Assembly: GCA_029747585.1 (NCBI GenBank)
Contig: JAPEVF010000893.1
Span: 8,132 to 18,368 of the forward strand
Length of the DNA stretch: 10,237 bases
Reading direction: 5' to 3'
Source: Pleurotus djamor
Lineage: Eukaryota > Basidiomycota > Agaricomycetes > Agaricales > Pleurotaceae
Shown: positions 1 to 8,564 of the stretch, in pieces
Position numbering within the stretch: position 1 is the first letter of the stretch
Layout of the letters: every line of letters begins with the position of its first letter
Made by a program: the position numbers and the translations under genes
Notes under the pieces: model-generated
Seen by the model: only the letters and a program-made list of their open reading frames with translations
What the model was told of the DNA's origin: nothing
The model's database searches: none

Positions 1-2393
1 GNCNGGACTCAGACGATCAGAACATNGGAGGACCCGGTGTCGAAGGAAGGGCCGGACTCTGGTGAATCGGTGCAGCAGCCTGAGTCGCAGGATCCCGCTA
101 CGGAGGATTCCGAAAGGCAGAGCACAGCCAAAGGTGACTCCATCATACCTTTCTTCCAGTGGGCATGCTCATCGCAAATTGTACAGTCAAACGACGAGGC
201 AATCAATCCCCCATCACAAGTGCCACAGCCCATGAGAACCAACGCATCATCACTCCATCGTCAATAGCTGAAAGGTTAAGACCACGAGAGGTGGGTGTGT
301 TAATTTGTCCCTTTCATTCGTTTCCTGAGCATTGGTCCCATAGGCGAAAAGAAAACCAGTTTCAGAGTCCCCTGCGCAAAGAAGTGAGACGTCCACATCT
401 GCATCTCCCCCCCCTTCCAAGGTCCGCCTGTTTCACATTTTCTTGCTTCCTGTCTCATTCCAGTACAGAAGAGGAAAACAACAACAAAGCCTGCGTCCGG
501 GGCTACGAAGCCTTCCTCCAAGGCCACTGGCTCACCGAAGACAGCTCGGCCACCACCCTCATCCCAACCGTCCGCCCCAAATAGCGCCGAAACCACGTCC
601 TCTGCAACTTCCCTCTCAATATCGCCACACTATACCTATGTCTACATGCCCCCCATTCTGGAGTCTGGTAGGTTGCCGTCTGCTGACATGGAGATCACAG
701 GCAAATCGGTGAGCAAATATCCCAATGAGATTCACAGAGTGCGCATACCCATTTATTATCTTAGCAATGTGTGGAGCCCTACATCTTTGAGACGGCGTCA
801 GGATCACGGGTAGAATCATTGTTCCCATTAATTGTGGGTCTTCCTTTTGTCTTACTGGGTTATTTGCCTTTAATCTGCTGCAAGCCCACCTCCGCCAACG
901 CCATCCCCCTTAGTAGGATGATGTCCCTTCACAATAGGAGAGAAGCTTCGATATCAGATGAACCTCCGCAACGCTATCATATCAAACTCCTCGCTGGTAG
1001 CTTCTCCGGAAATCCACCATGCCCCTCCCCCATCCCAATAGAGTCCCAAGTTGACGGTCAATTCCTGTCTATCGCCTTCACCGCACCCCCACCCGCAGAC
1101 ACAGCGGACCAAGGTAATATTGTCGACTGGTTTGCGACCAAGCGGCTCTACTTAAAACGACCATACCTTGGATATGGTGCGTGGCTTCCATCATCCCACA
1201 TATTTCTAATAACACATTTCACAGACACGTCGAATGCCTCGCGCTTCATGATAACTATACAACAGTTGCTTGAAGCTGTCGACTCCGCTGGTAATGGCCG
1301 CCCTCTGTCGCTAGAGTTGCCGGATATTCCACCGTATACTCCCTGGAGGGAGGAGTGTTTCCCCCATGTTCTTTCAGGACTGGCGTGGTCCTCTGAGTAC
1401 CAAAAGGGTGATCCCCTGCAGTGCCTGTCGTCCGTAAATGCCTGTAGCATTGGGGGCGGGTTTCCTCTCCAAATCGCCCCATTCGGATTGTCGACATTGG
1501 TCTCAGCTCAGCGCGGCAAACTCGTGGTTTTTTTTNGCGGCTCTGGATAACCCTCTTGTATCGAAATTGACCAACAATAGCCTTCTCCCTCTTCTAGAGG
1601 AGAAATCTTTGAAATGGGATGTTCTCTGCCTCGAGAAGGGCGAGGCTCTGTGAGTGTCCTTCCACAGCCACCTCATCTCAGACTGACAATGTCAATAGAT
1701 TGTTTCACCCCAACACCGCCTTCATATCATACTCCATTGATCCTGCAGTGTACACAATGGAATATCTGTATGACTATCGTACACTACAAGGCTCTCTGGT
1801 AGGAATCATCTGGAGCTTCCTCCACCCGGTCGCCATCGTCCCTCGCATGGTGAATTGGATCCATCCTGTCCTCGAAGTGTTCACACGGGCTCTTATGGCG
1901 CTGTATGACGTCTACAGGGACGAGTCCTCCGGTAAGCTCGACTACTACTACTACTATCATTTCATACCAGTCCTGACTACTCCCTATAGTAGCACAAGAT
2001 GTATGGAATGTCTTACCCTCGCTCCGTACCAGAGACGGCGTTGAGTGGGTTGTCACCCTCTGTATCATTGGGAGACTTCTTTATGGTATGAATCCGGGGA
2101 CCGCGTGCAACTGTGGTGCTTTTGCCCTCAAGGTGGTGGAGACTATCCATGACATTGTCGACCTTCGCCGTTCCGACGGCACCCCTCTCAATTTCACAAA
2201 CGATGTCTATAGGCTGTACCTAGGCCGCCTTTTGGCCAACATGAAGCGTCTCTCAGTTAGGAATGGAACAGAGGAGACAATTTCAAAATTGGCATCTTGG
2301 ATCCCTGAGGCATTGGTATTGCAGGAGAACTCTGGGGAGGCGGTATTGGGTGACTTCGATGTTCACCTCGATGAGTCTTGGACGGTGCAGTGA
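1..2393 (+). CDS. Nuclear JmjC/cupin-like protein, 5' partial, ten exons
   Basis: The gene enters from the left edge and stops at TGA 2391-2393. Introns that keep the frame are 134-186, 291-343, 422-468, 709-764, 810-884, 1177-1224, 1434-1506, 1650-1698 and 1932-1989. The exons sum to 1881 bases, giving 626 residues. The first ~200 residues are low complexity (Ser, Pro, Thr, Lys). Splicing of 422-468 creates a nuclear-localisation-like PPPSKKRKTTTKP. Around 1590-1910 the spliced protein reads WDVLCLEKGEALLFHPNT, then a Tyr-rich stretch and a helical segment ending in RALMALYDVY. From memory this resembles mushroom JmjC-like proteins (W-x-V-x-x-L-x-P-G-x-A-L-x-x-x-P-N, then H..GGHFY). Here the expected His positions read Phe and Met-Glu, and no HxD is evident, so catalysis is doubtful. 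Gene structure is well supported; the family call is tentative. An N lies in a T-run at 1536. It is followed on the same strand by the eL34 fragment and the dioxygenase gene. Confidence 0.6.
1941..1956 (+). repeat. (ACT)5 microsatellite in an intron
   Basis: Five ACT units plus one A lie just inside the last intron (1932-1989) of the left-hand gene. If that intron were retained, the repeat would read as a run of Tyr codons. Confidence 0.8.
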
Positions 2394-2560
2394 CATACCA
2401 GCGGTCTTCTGCATCACATCACCTTTATACCTTCATAAATGTTACCCATGTTGATGCGTTATAATACATTCATTCGTGATACATAACGTTCTGGTCGGGG
2501 GAGGATGTACATTTGCATAAGGCGACAAGGCGTAGATGATCCTTAAGCGCCCACTTGTTA
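2394..2560. other. Intergenic, no gene seen
   Basis: This AT-richer stretch follows the left-hand gene and presumably carries its 3' UTR. No open frame or RNA gene is recognised. Its last 20 or so bases (from about 2540, AAGCGCCCACTTGTTACTCG) look like a decayed version of the codons that precede the eL34 fragment. Confidence 0.5.
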
Positions 2561-2723
2561 CTCGTCTACCACCACATCAAAAAGCCAGCTAGTGGACCCA
2601 AGTGCGGTGACTGCGGTGTCGGTCTCCCCGGTGTGCGTTCTTGGACGAAACACTGTGCAGTACGTCCGATTTACCTACATTCCACAGATCCCTACTCTCC
2701 GACCCCGCCAATATACTACGATC
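2561..2723 (+). pseudogene. RPL34: Ribosomal protein eL34 (RPL34) fragment, intron retained
   Basis: Two pieces of eL34, a 60S large-subunit protein, are recognisable. The first (2561-2632) reads LVYHHIKKPASGPKCGDCG then VGLPG. The second (2688-2723) reads IPTLRPRQYTTI. They join in phase across a 55-base intron (2633-2687, GTGCGT...CCACAG) to give the eL34 order K-C-G-D-C-G...L-P-G-I-P-x-L-R-P-R-Q-Y. The usual N-terminus is missing, with a stop (TGA) in this frame a few codons upstream. The usual continuation (S-K-R-x-K-T-V-x-R-A-Y-G-G-S-R-C) is absent within 280 bases downstream in any frame. Roughly 36 of about 115-120 residues survive. The intron shows that it arose from genomic DNA, not from a retrotransposed mRNA. 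It is most likely a dead duplicate; a misassembled piece of the true gene is the alternative. Confidence 0.8.
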
Positions 2724-3009
2724 TACACCTTAGTTCCGAATCTCGTTCATGACATCGTCGACTTTTTCTGTATGCATTGCTATGAAAAATACCATGTGTG
2801 CTCTGCCTTTCTCGGGTAGAACCCGATGCTTATTTTTCGCAACGAGAAGCGCAAGGGAGCAGCGACGGGGCAAACCAGGAAATGATACGAATCATCCGAC
2901 CGCTCATCACGTGTCCCGATTTCGCGGTCATGGATAGGGGTGTGGCGCCCGATCTAGGGTTTATGCATTGTTACGCTGTTACTTCACTACCTTGCGCGCT
3001 GGCCTCAAG
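2724..3009. other. Intergenic region upstream of the dioxygenase gene
   Basis: No coding frame here is supported; short open frames lack domain character. It presumably holds the promoter and 5' UTR of the gene starting at 3010. One palindromic CACGTG (2908-2913) lies about 100 bases upstream of that start. It is a possible bHLH site but could occur by chance. No TATA-like box is convincing. Confidence 0.4.
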
Positions 3010-5902
3010 ATGCTGTCCTCTCATGAAGCTCTAACTCTTCTCCATTTTCTGGAAACTCTGCCTGCGGTCCCTGATAACATCTCCTTTATCATGAACCGAA
3101 TCCGGGATGGCCACCTTCCATCGCCGTCAAATCATCTCCCCACACCCCCTCCGGATTCAACTCCCCCCTCAGCGGTCCGTCCGCACAAGCGCCCCCGCCT
3201 CACAATGGCGTCTGTCTCAAATGCAAATGGAAACGTGGCCATGCCACAAAGTGCACAGATACCCACTCGTGTCCTCCGCTCGTCTACATGCAAGGAAGCG
3301 GTGCTTCAAGCGACTGCTGGCGGCAGCGGTGAAGCCTCCAATGGCAGTCCTCCAGTCCCTCGGGCTAAAGGGAAGTGCCCAAGTAGAGGAGAAGGACAGA
3401 AAAAATGGAAGCGAGCCAGGGAAAATGCGCACACCCCCACCGAAATCGATCTCCCATCCGAGAATGTCAAGTCCGCCATGTCCTCTATTTATGGTTTGGC
3501 CCAGCAATACCAGCTGGCTCCACAAATACATGCATGGGCCAACCAACTTGCGCTCTCTCTTGTCACTGGCTTAATATCTTCGACCCCACCATTGACCATG
3601 ATCACTGGACCGGACACTCTCCGGAAGGACTTCATCCTGTCCACGGCTGCCTCGTGCTGCTCCCTCACATATGCTAACTCTTGCTCAAGATTTCAATACA
3701 TGCTCCAATCCATGCGGTTTACTGCGGCACTTCTGAAGTACGTGCTGTCTTATCCTTGTCCAAGCCCTTTTCCTGACTGCGGTCAGATCTAAGCAGACTT
3801 ACCAAATCACCCATGGAAAGGAACTCCACACGTCAAACATATGGAAAGAATATAAAGACAAAGCCGGCTCCCTGTTTATTGCAGAGCGTACCTTTCAAAA
3901 GTTGGAGGAATTTGGGTACAAGTGCTGCTCACTTGCTAGCTCAGGTACACTTACCGTTTATGCCGAGTTCCTTAGCTGATGGTGGCACAAAGGCTCTGTT
4001 TACCTTCTGTGGCTGCTTGCTGCTACTAACACCTCCCACCTCGCCGTCCTTCACCAACCCATCTCCGACGTGAAAATTTTGTCAGGTCAACTCAGGTCCC
4101 CTCACATTTGTCAGCGTTTATCCTCTTTCCCCTTGCTTCTCAATAATGACATGCCTCCGTTTTACAGCACTCCGTAGCTTCCTTGAAACCTCTATTATTC
4201 CGGCGGTGCTTGATATGACCGCCAGATACCCATTCTCAGTAACAGATTTCCTGCCCGAAGATATTTCCGCCCATTTTGGCCTTTCTTCACGATTGGATTG
4301 GACGGACTTGCAGCAAAGTGCCTCTTTCTTTGGAAAAATAAGATCGAAGTCGGTGTATATGCCCTTTTCCCCTTACGCTCCTCATCTCGCTGCGTTTTAG
4401 CTCTTTCTCCCTGGCAGAGAACCACGATATGACGCTCTGGAATGTCTTCAAGCCTCACCAGGAGCCCACCCTCATCTCCCTTTCCATTGCCCCCTCCGGA
4501 ACTGTTTACCGATCACCCCTTGAAGTCTTCCAGACACTAGCTACGCATTCAACTCCGAAAGCCATCCAAGATCTGTCCGAGAATGTCGAGGATCGATACC
4601 TTAGTGTCCTATGCAGACCCTCGATCATGNATGCAGTGAAAGTTCGAACCTCTTTTCGCATTTCTGAAATAACAAGCCCATCCACTGCTACCCAAGACGA
4701 TCCGGATATCCCTGGGAAAGCATCCAATATTCAAACACAGCGCCATCGTACAAAGGCACAGGATGCCATTATTCCAGGTGANATAGGCGAACTTCAGACC
4801 CTCGTTGGTTTCGTTTACCTCTTGTCCTCCCCTTAATTGGACTAATTACAGTCGTTCAAGCTTACAAGCTCCACACGATACTCTGAGACCGGCTCCTTAA
4901 AGCGAGGGCAACCATACATTCGAGTTCCCATCTCTCTGCAGAGGTGAGTTGAGAAGCGTGTAACCTCCTCCCTCTGGCCTTGGGCTTATTTATTGACCCA
5001 GCAACAGTCGGTACTTGTGTGTTCACACAGATGCCTCGTCCGAGGATTTGCTGTTCATGAGATTCACGGGCTTCTCAAAGGGGCTTAAAGATTCTCTCTT
5101 GGGGCTTTTGGAATCCGTATTTGGTTGTCTCCCTACCAGGGCGACTTCAAACCAACCCCACGAAAACAATATGGAAGTCTGGCAAGCCCTTCATTTTGAC
5201 TACTATAACCGTTACTCTACTCGTGTAGGTTCCTTCTTATCTGTGGTGTTGGCCTGACTGACCCCCACCGCCATGGTCAGGGAGACGATTCACCATCAGA
5301 TGTACATCCTGAACATCTATGCAAGGAGGACTGTAAGAAGCCAAATAAAGGGATGTTTATTCCCCGTGCCTCTGGTGATATTCGTGAGCACTCCAAGGAG
5401 TTTTTCTCGCTATCAGAGATTTTTGCGTCTGTCTTTGATGCATTGAAAGAGGAGGTTAGCCATTGTACCCTCTCAGTATTCATCCTTGACTTCTTACCAG
5501 GTTTCACTCCAGCTGCGCAGGATGCTTCCTGATACATATGAGGTGGAGTCTTTGTATGCCTCGGTGCTCCCAAATGCCGAGCTCTCCCCTGTTTTCCCCT
5601 TCAGCGGATTGGTGGTCAACCTGAACTTATGTTCGTCTATGCACAAGGATGGTATGGACAGAGATGTATGTCTGGTTCTGCCTATAGGAGACTTCACGGG
5701 AGGGGAATTATGTCTTGCCGAACCCGGATTGGTGATCGAGGTGGGTAATGGAGACTGGGTCATCTTTCCCTCCAAACGGATCACCCATTTCAATTTACCT
5801 TTCACTGGCAAGCGGGCAAGCTTTGTCCTTCATTCAGATAAACATGGTCAGCACTGGGTTGACGACAGAAATGGATGGGCCCATAATATTTATTTCCATT
5901 AA
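3010..5902 (+). CDS. TET/JBP-like Fe(II)/2-oxoglutarate dioxygenase, ten exons
   Basis: Modelled introns are 3639-3689, 3738-3786, 3945-4085, 4110-4167, 4349-4400, 4804-4851, 4944-5007, 5225-5280 and 5455-5500. The exons total 2328 bases (775 residues). The start is the first ATG in frame. Residues 1-170 are low complexity with basic clusters (HKRPRL, KKWKRAR) suggesting nuclear entry; the middle is unrecognised. The last exon (residues 643-775) is a double-stranded beta-helix oxygenase domain. It shows the HxD pair in SMHKDGMD (His690, Asp692), then CLVLPIGDFTGGELCL, the distal His738 in ITHFN, and Arg747 in GKRASFVLH, where 2-oxoglutarate should bind. This pattern matches the fungal TET/JBP-type 2OGFeDO proteins expanded in mushrooms, whose studied relatives oxidise 5-methylcytosine. 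The substrate here is inferred. Intron 3945-4085 is unusually long and hides an in-frame TGA. Donor choice at 4110 versus 4116 is open. Ns lie at 4630 and 4782. Confidence 0.8.
5642..5815 (+). other. Catalytic core of the dioxygenase domain
   Basis: This stretch holds the codons for the facial triad and co-substrate anchor: His at 5642-5644, Asp at 5648-5650, distal His at 5786-5788, and Arg at 5813-5815 in GKRASF. Spacing is 45 residues from the HxD Asp to the distal His, and 9 residues from that His to the Arg. This is normal for the 2OGFeDO fold. No ligand is replaced, so the domain is predicted to be catalytically competent. Confidence 0.8.
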
Positions 5903-6068
5903 TAATTTATATTGATACTTTTTGGGGATAATCATGAAGCGACAAGGTATCCGTCCCTGTCAGGTCTGTGTCTCTTGCCTCTCTCCCTTTTGCTCCCTCA
6001 TCATGCTAACTCGCAGCCACGGTCTATCCCTTCCCTCTTCACAAAAGCCTTCATCCGGGAATCACACA
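5903..6068 (+). promoter_or_regulatory. Short intergenic/5' UTR with a probable leader intron
   Basis: Only 166 bases separate the dioxygenase stop from the chosen start of the next gene. A good intron (5947-6016, AAG|GTATCC...CATGCTAACTCGCAG) lies inside. The upstream ATG at 5934 would splice into the wrong frame for the acidic protein. The intron is therefore more likely in the 5' UTR, with translation from ATG 6069. If the intron is not removed, ATG 5934 is in frame and would add 45 residues. Confidence 0.5.
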
Positions 6069-8501
6069 ATGCACTCTGATGAGCAAGACGACGACCGTGA
6101 CATGTATTCTTCTGATGAAAATAAGGAAGATGATGAGGACGAGCACCAGGACGAGGACGACGACGACGACGACCATAAGGACGACGACGACGACGATGAA
6201 GGCTTCCATGAGCATGATGCGGATGGTCTCTTCCTCAGTTCCCCACGCGCTGGCAAGGTGGTCCATAATTCTCGCAGTACGTTGGAATCCTAAATCTCAT
6301 CCAGCACCATCCATCCTGATTCTGACCACGGCCCCGTGGTCTCCCCAGCTCACCAAGGCGACCAAACTGAAGACTCGGATGCTGAGGACAACCGTAGACG
6401 CACTGCAAAGCCTGGAAAACGAAAACCTCCTCATGAGGCCAACGTTTACGAAANCCCCCCCCAAGAAGGTGAAGAACACCAAGGCGAAAGTTACTGTTTC
6501 ATCCAAGGCAGAGAGGCAGGAACGGATGACTCCGAAGACTCGGAGAAAAGTTAAAGCCGCTCAGGATGCCCAGAAGCGTGAACGACTTGACCAAGGTCCC
6601 ACTTTATCACTGAACTCCTAATATCGATCTTACCATTATAACCTTCAGAGGTCAGGAGGAAGGTTGAGACCCATTTGTTGAGACAGAAGGGATCCGGTCT
6701 GGATCTGGATGCGGGCATGGACGTGTGTATCACCTCGGTATGATTACCTTCTATATTTCCTTCAAAACTGAGAGTTTTCCAGGAAGACGATGGCCATTTG
6801 TTAGAGAAGATATCCAAGTCATCCAGTACTAAAGGGAAAGGTACCTCAGTGAGTTCTCTGTGTTCTCTGGTGGCATTCAGTTAATGGCTTGGGTGAGACG
6901 TCAAATCGAACAATGTCATCCAGGCCCGACAAGTCAAACAAAGCTGTGGTGCGTGTTATTCTGTTATGGACTTGCGCCGGTGGACCTTCACACTTGTCAA
7001 CATGGAAAGGTATCGGAGGATGCTGAACCTCGCAATGCGAATGCGGTTTGAGATTTCCATTTGCCCCGCCGCTCATGACTCAATGCATACCACAGAAATC
7101 CAGGGATAAGTCATCTATGGCTTCAACAACTTCCTCGTCGAAAACGAAACCGGCATCAGCCATCTCAGCAATGGAGGATGCCGAACCACGGAATGCGAAT
7201 GCGGTTTGAGATTTCCATTTGCCCCGCCGCTCATGACTCAATGCATACCACAGAAATCCAGGGATAAGTCATCTATGGCTTCAACAACTTCCTCGTCGAA
7301 AACGAAACCGGCATCATCCACTTCAGCCACTTCTCAGCCCTCCTCTGGGAAAAGCAAGTTGAAAATGAGAGTTCTTCCCAAGGAGGATGAGGATGAGGAT
7401 GGCCAAACAGCCTCCNNAAGGTTTCCTTTTCTGACTTTCCTTGTACCACCCACTCATTCATTGAAGGTGTCCGCGCGAGAATGAGATATTTCCTGGCCTC
7501 ATCTACGTTGTACCCTGATAGCAAGACACAGACTGTTGAAGATGTTCTGGAGGCCTATCTTCAGTCCCACTATCCCTTGCAAGGGGAGGTGGCCGAAGCT
7601 TGGGATTATTTTAGGATCAATGCTGGAGAGACGGCTGAAGCAAAGGCGCAGAAGCAATTGCGGATCATGAAGTTGAAAACCTACGTAAGCAAGTTCCTCA
7701 TTGCTTCCTATACTTGCCGAGTAATCCCGGCTTAGGTGTGGCAAAGTACATATAATCTGCGAAGCGAGTTGAAGAAGGTGGCCGACTCTCTGGTCCCTGC
7801 ACATTACCACTTCAGCGACAACACACTGAGTCGGGACCAAATAAAGGCCACTGTTGCCTGGTTGACCACGAACAACAGGTTTCATAACAAGGCCTTTCAA
7901 TATGACACTGAAGAGCCACAGGTAGAGGACGACACATTCTGATCTGAAACATATCCTCACCATTGCTCTGTGATCTAGAAATCTTCAGTTGACCTCTCTC
8001 AGCCATTTACTCATCCTGCTATCTCGGAGATCATAAGAGTTCAGTGGTTTGGTAAAAGTAAATCTGCTGATGGCGTCGCTTACAAGGAGATGCATGAGAG
8101 CGAAATGGTGCTGGAGGGTGTGCTTATTGCCGCATTGGCATTTGCGTATTCATCCCTTAAGAAGTGGTCGAGTGGCATGCAAGGGGAAGGGAACATGTCC
8201 ATCTTTGTTGGTAAACCAATGCAAGTCGTCCACCCGTTGATCTAGTTGTCAAGCTAACCTTTCCTGATAGATACCTGAAAATGAAGGCCTCGGTGGAAGG
8301 ATTAAAAGTCAAGGCCCCGCATGCATTGTCTGAAATACGGAAGGTGCTCTATCGGAGAGCAACGTACGCTGCCCTGTCATTCATCCATTCCACAAGCAAG
8401 CTAATATGATCTACAGAAACAACATGCCCTCACTGGATGTTGAAGTGGTCCCATTTGAGGATGAATTCGACCTGGATGCCATTGACGTGGTTACAACCTA
8501 G
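6069..8501 (+). CDS. Acidic/basic nuclear protein with C-terminal DUF6532-like domain, about 13 exons
   Basis: Introns: 6277-6348, 6596-6648, 6738-6782, 6841-6880, 6949-7009, 7046-7095, 7204-7253, 7421-7466, 7685-7735, 7922-7978, one starting at 8211, and 8364-8416. It ends at TAG 8499-8501. The N-terminus is dominated by Asp/Glu (poly-Asp at 6154-6200). A basic Lys/Arg linker follows (PPKKVKNTKAK, KTRRKVK), then Ser/Thr-rich exons containing a duplicated exon. From 7736 the protein reads YNLRSELKKVADSLVPAHYH, FTHPAISEIIRVQWFG, AALAFAYSSLKKWSSG and ALSEIRKVLYRRA. This is the order of DUF6532, a domain of unknown function common in Agaricomycetes (assigned from memory). The frame holds at 6454 only if the N beside the C-run is a spurious extra base. 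Two Ns at 7416-7417 leave one junction unsettled. The intron at 8211 has conflicting acceptors. Function is unknown; a nuclear chromatin-associated role is inferred from composition. Confidence 0.65.
6154..6200 (+). repeat. GAC/GAT codon run encoding poly-Asp
   Basis: An imperfect GAC trinucleotide tract, broken by CAT-AAG, encodes two blocks of six Asp residues inside the acidic N-terminus of the DUF6532-like protein. Its complement gives artificial Val- and Ser-rich open frames on the minus strand, which are not genes. Confidence 0.8.
7015..7330 (+). repeat. 158-base tandem duplication of exon plus intron
   Basis: Copy 1 (7015-7172) and copy 2 (7173-7330) have an exact 158-base offset. From GGAGGATG through GCATCA they differ at three positions. 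Similarity then fades over the last ~14 bases. Each copy contains the full 50-base intron (7046-7095 and 7204-7253, GTTTGA...CACAG), identical in both. The coding part is 108 bases, so the duplication adds exactly 36 codons in frame even though 158 is not a multiple of three. Confidence 0.92.
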
Positions 8502-8564
8502 TACAAAGTAGATAATACGCGTAGATAACGTATGCGTACGTAATAGATCGGTTCATAATTCAAC
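8502..8564. other. 3' flank of the DUF6532-like gene
   Basis: This short stretch after the TAG is rich in GTAGATAA and CGTA/TACG steps, including the near-palindrome ACGTATGCGTACGT (8529-8542). It probably holds the 3' UTR. No gene is seen. Confidence 0.4.

Noticed and set aside
1148..1497. Minus-strand open frames of 80-100 residues opposite the left-hand gene
   Set aside because: They are the reverse of well-supported plus-strand exons, overlap each other in different frames and show no domain.
3813..4073. 86-residue plus-strand open frame around the third intron of the dioxygenase gene
   Set aside because: It is a different frame from the exon that splices in phase on both sides and has no domain character.
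5494..5811. 105-residue minus-strand open frame
   Set aside because: It lies exactly opposite the conserved dioxygenase exon and has no recognisable motif.
6051..6266. Minus-strand Val-rich and Ser-rich open frames that look like a membrane protein
   Set aside because: They are the complement of the GAC/GAT (poly-Asp) tract; low-complexity artefacts.
6079..6621. Plus-strand 180-residue frame rich in Thr/Met/Arg
   Set aside because: Its first half is the shifted frame of the acidic tract. Only its second half (from about 6463) is real coding, joined to the acidic frame once the N at 6454 is discounted.
3010..8501. KDZ (Kyakuja-Dileera-Zisupton) transposon body
   Set aside because: TET/JBP-like genes are often next to KDZ elements, but no transposase-like or zinc-chelating SWIM-like coding region is visible anywhere in the window.
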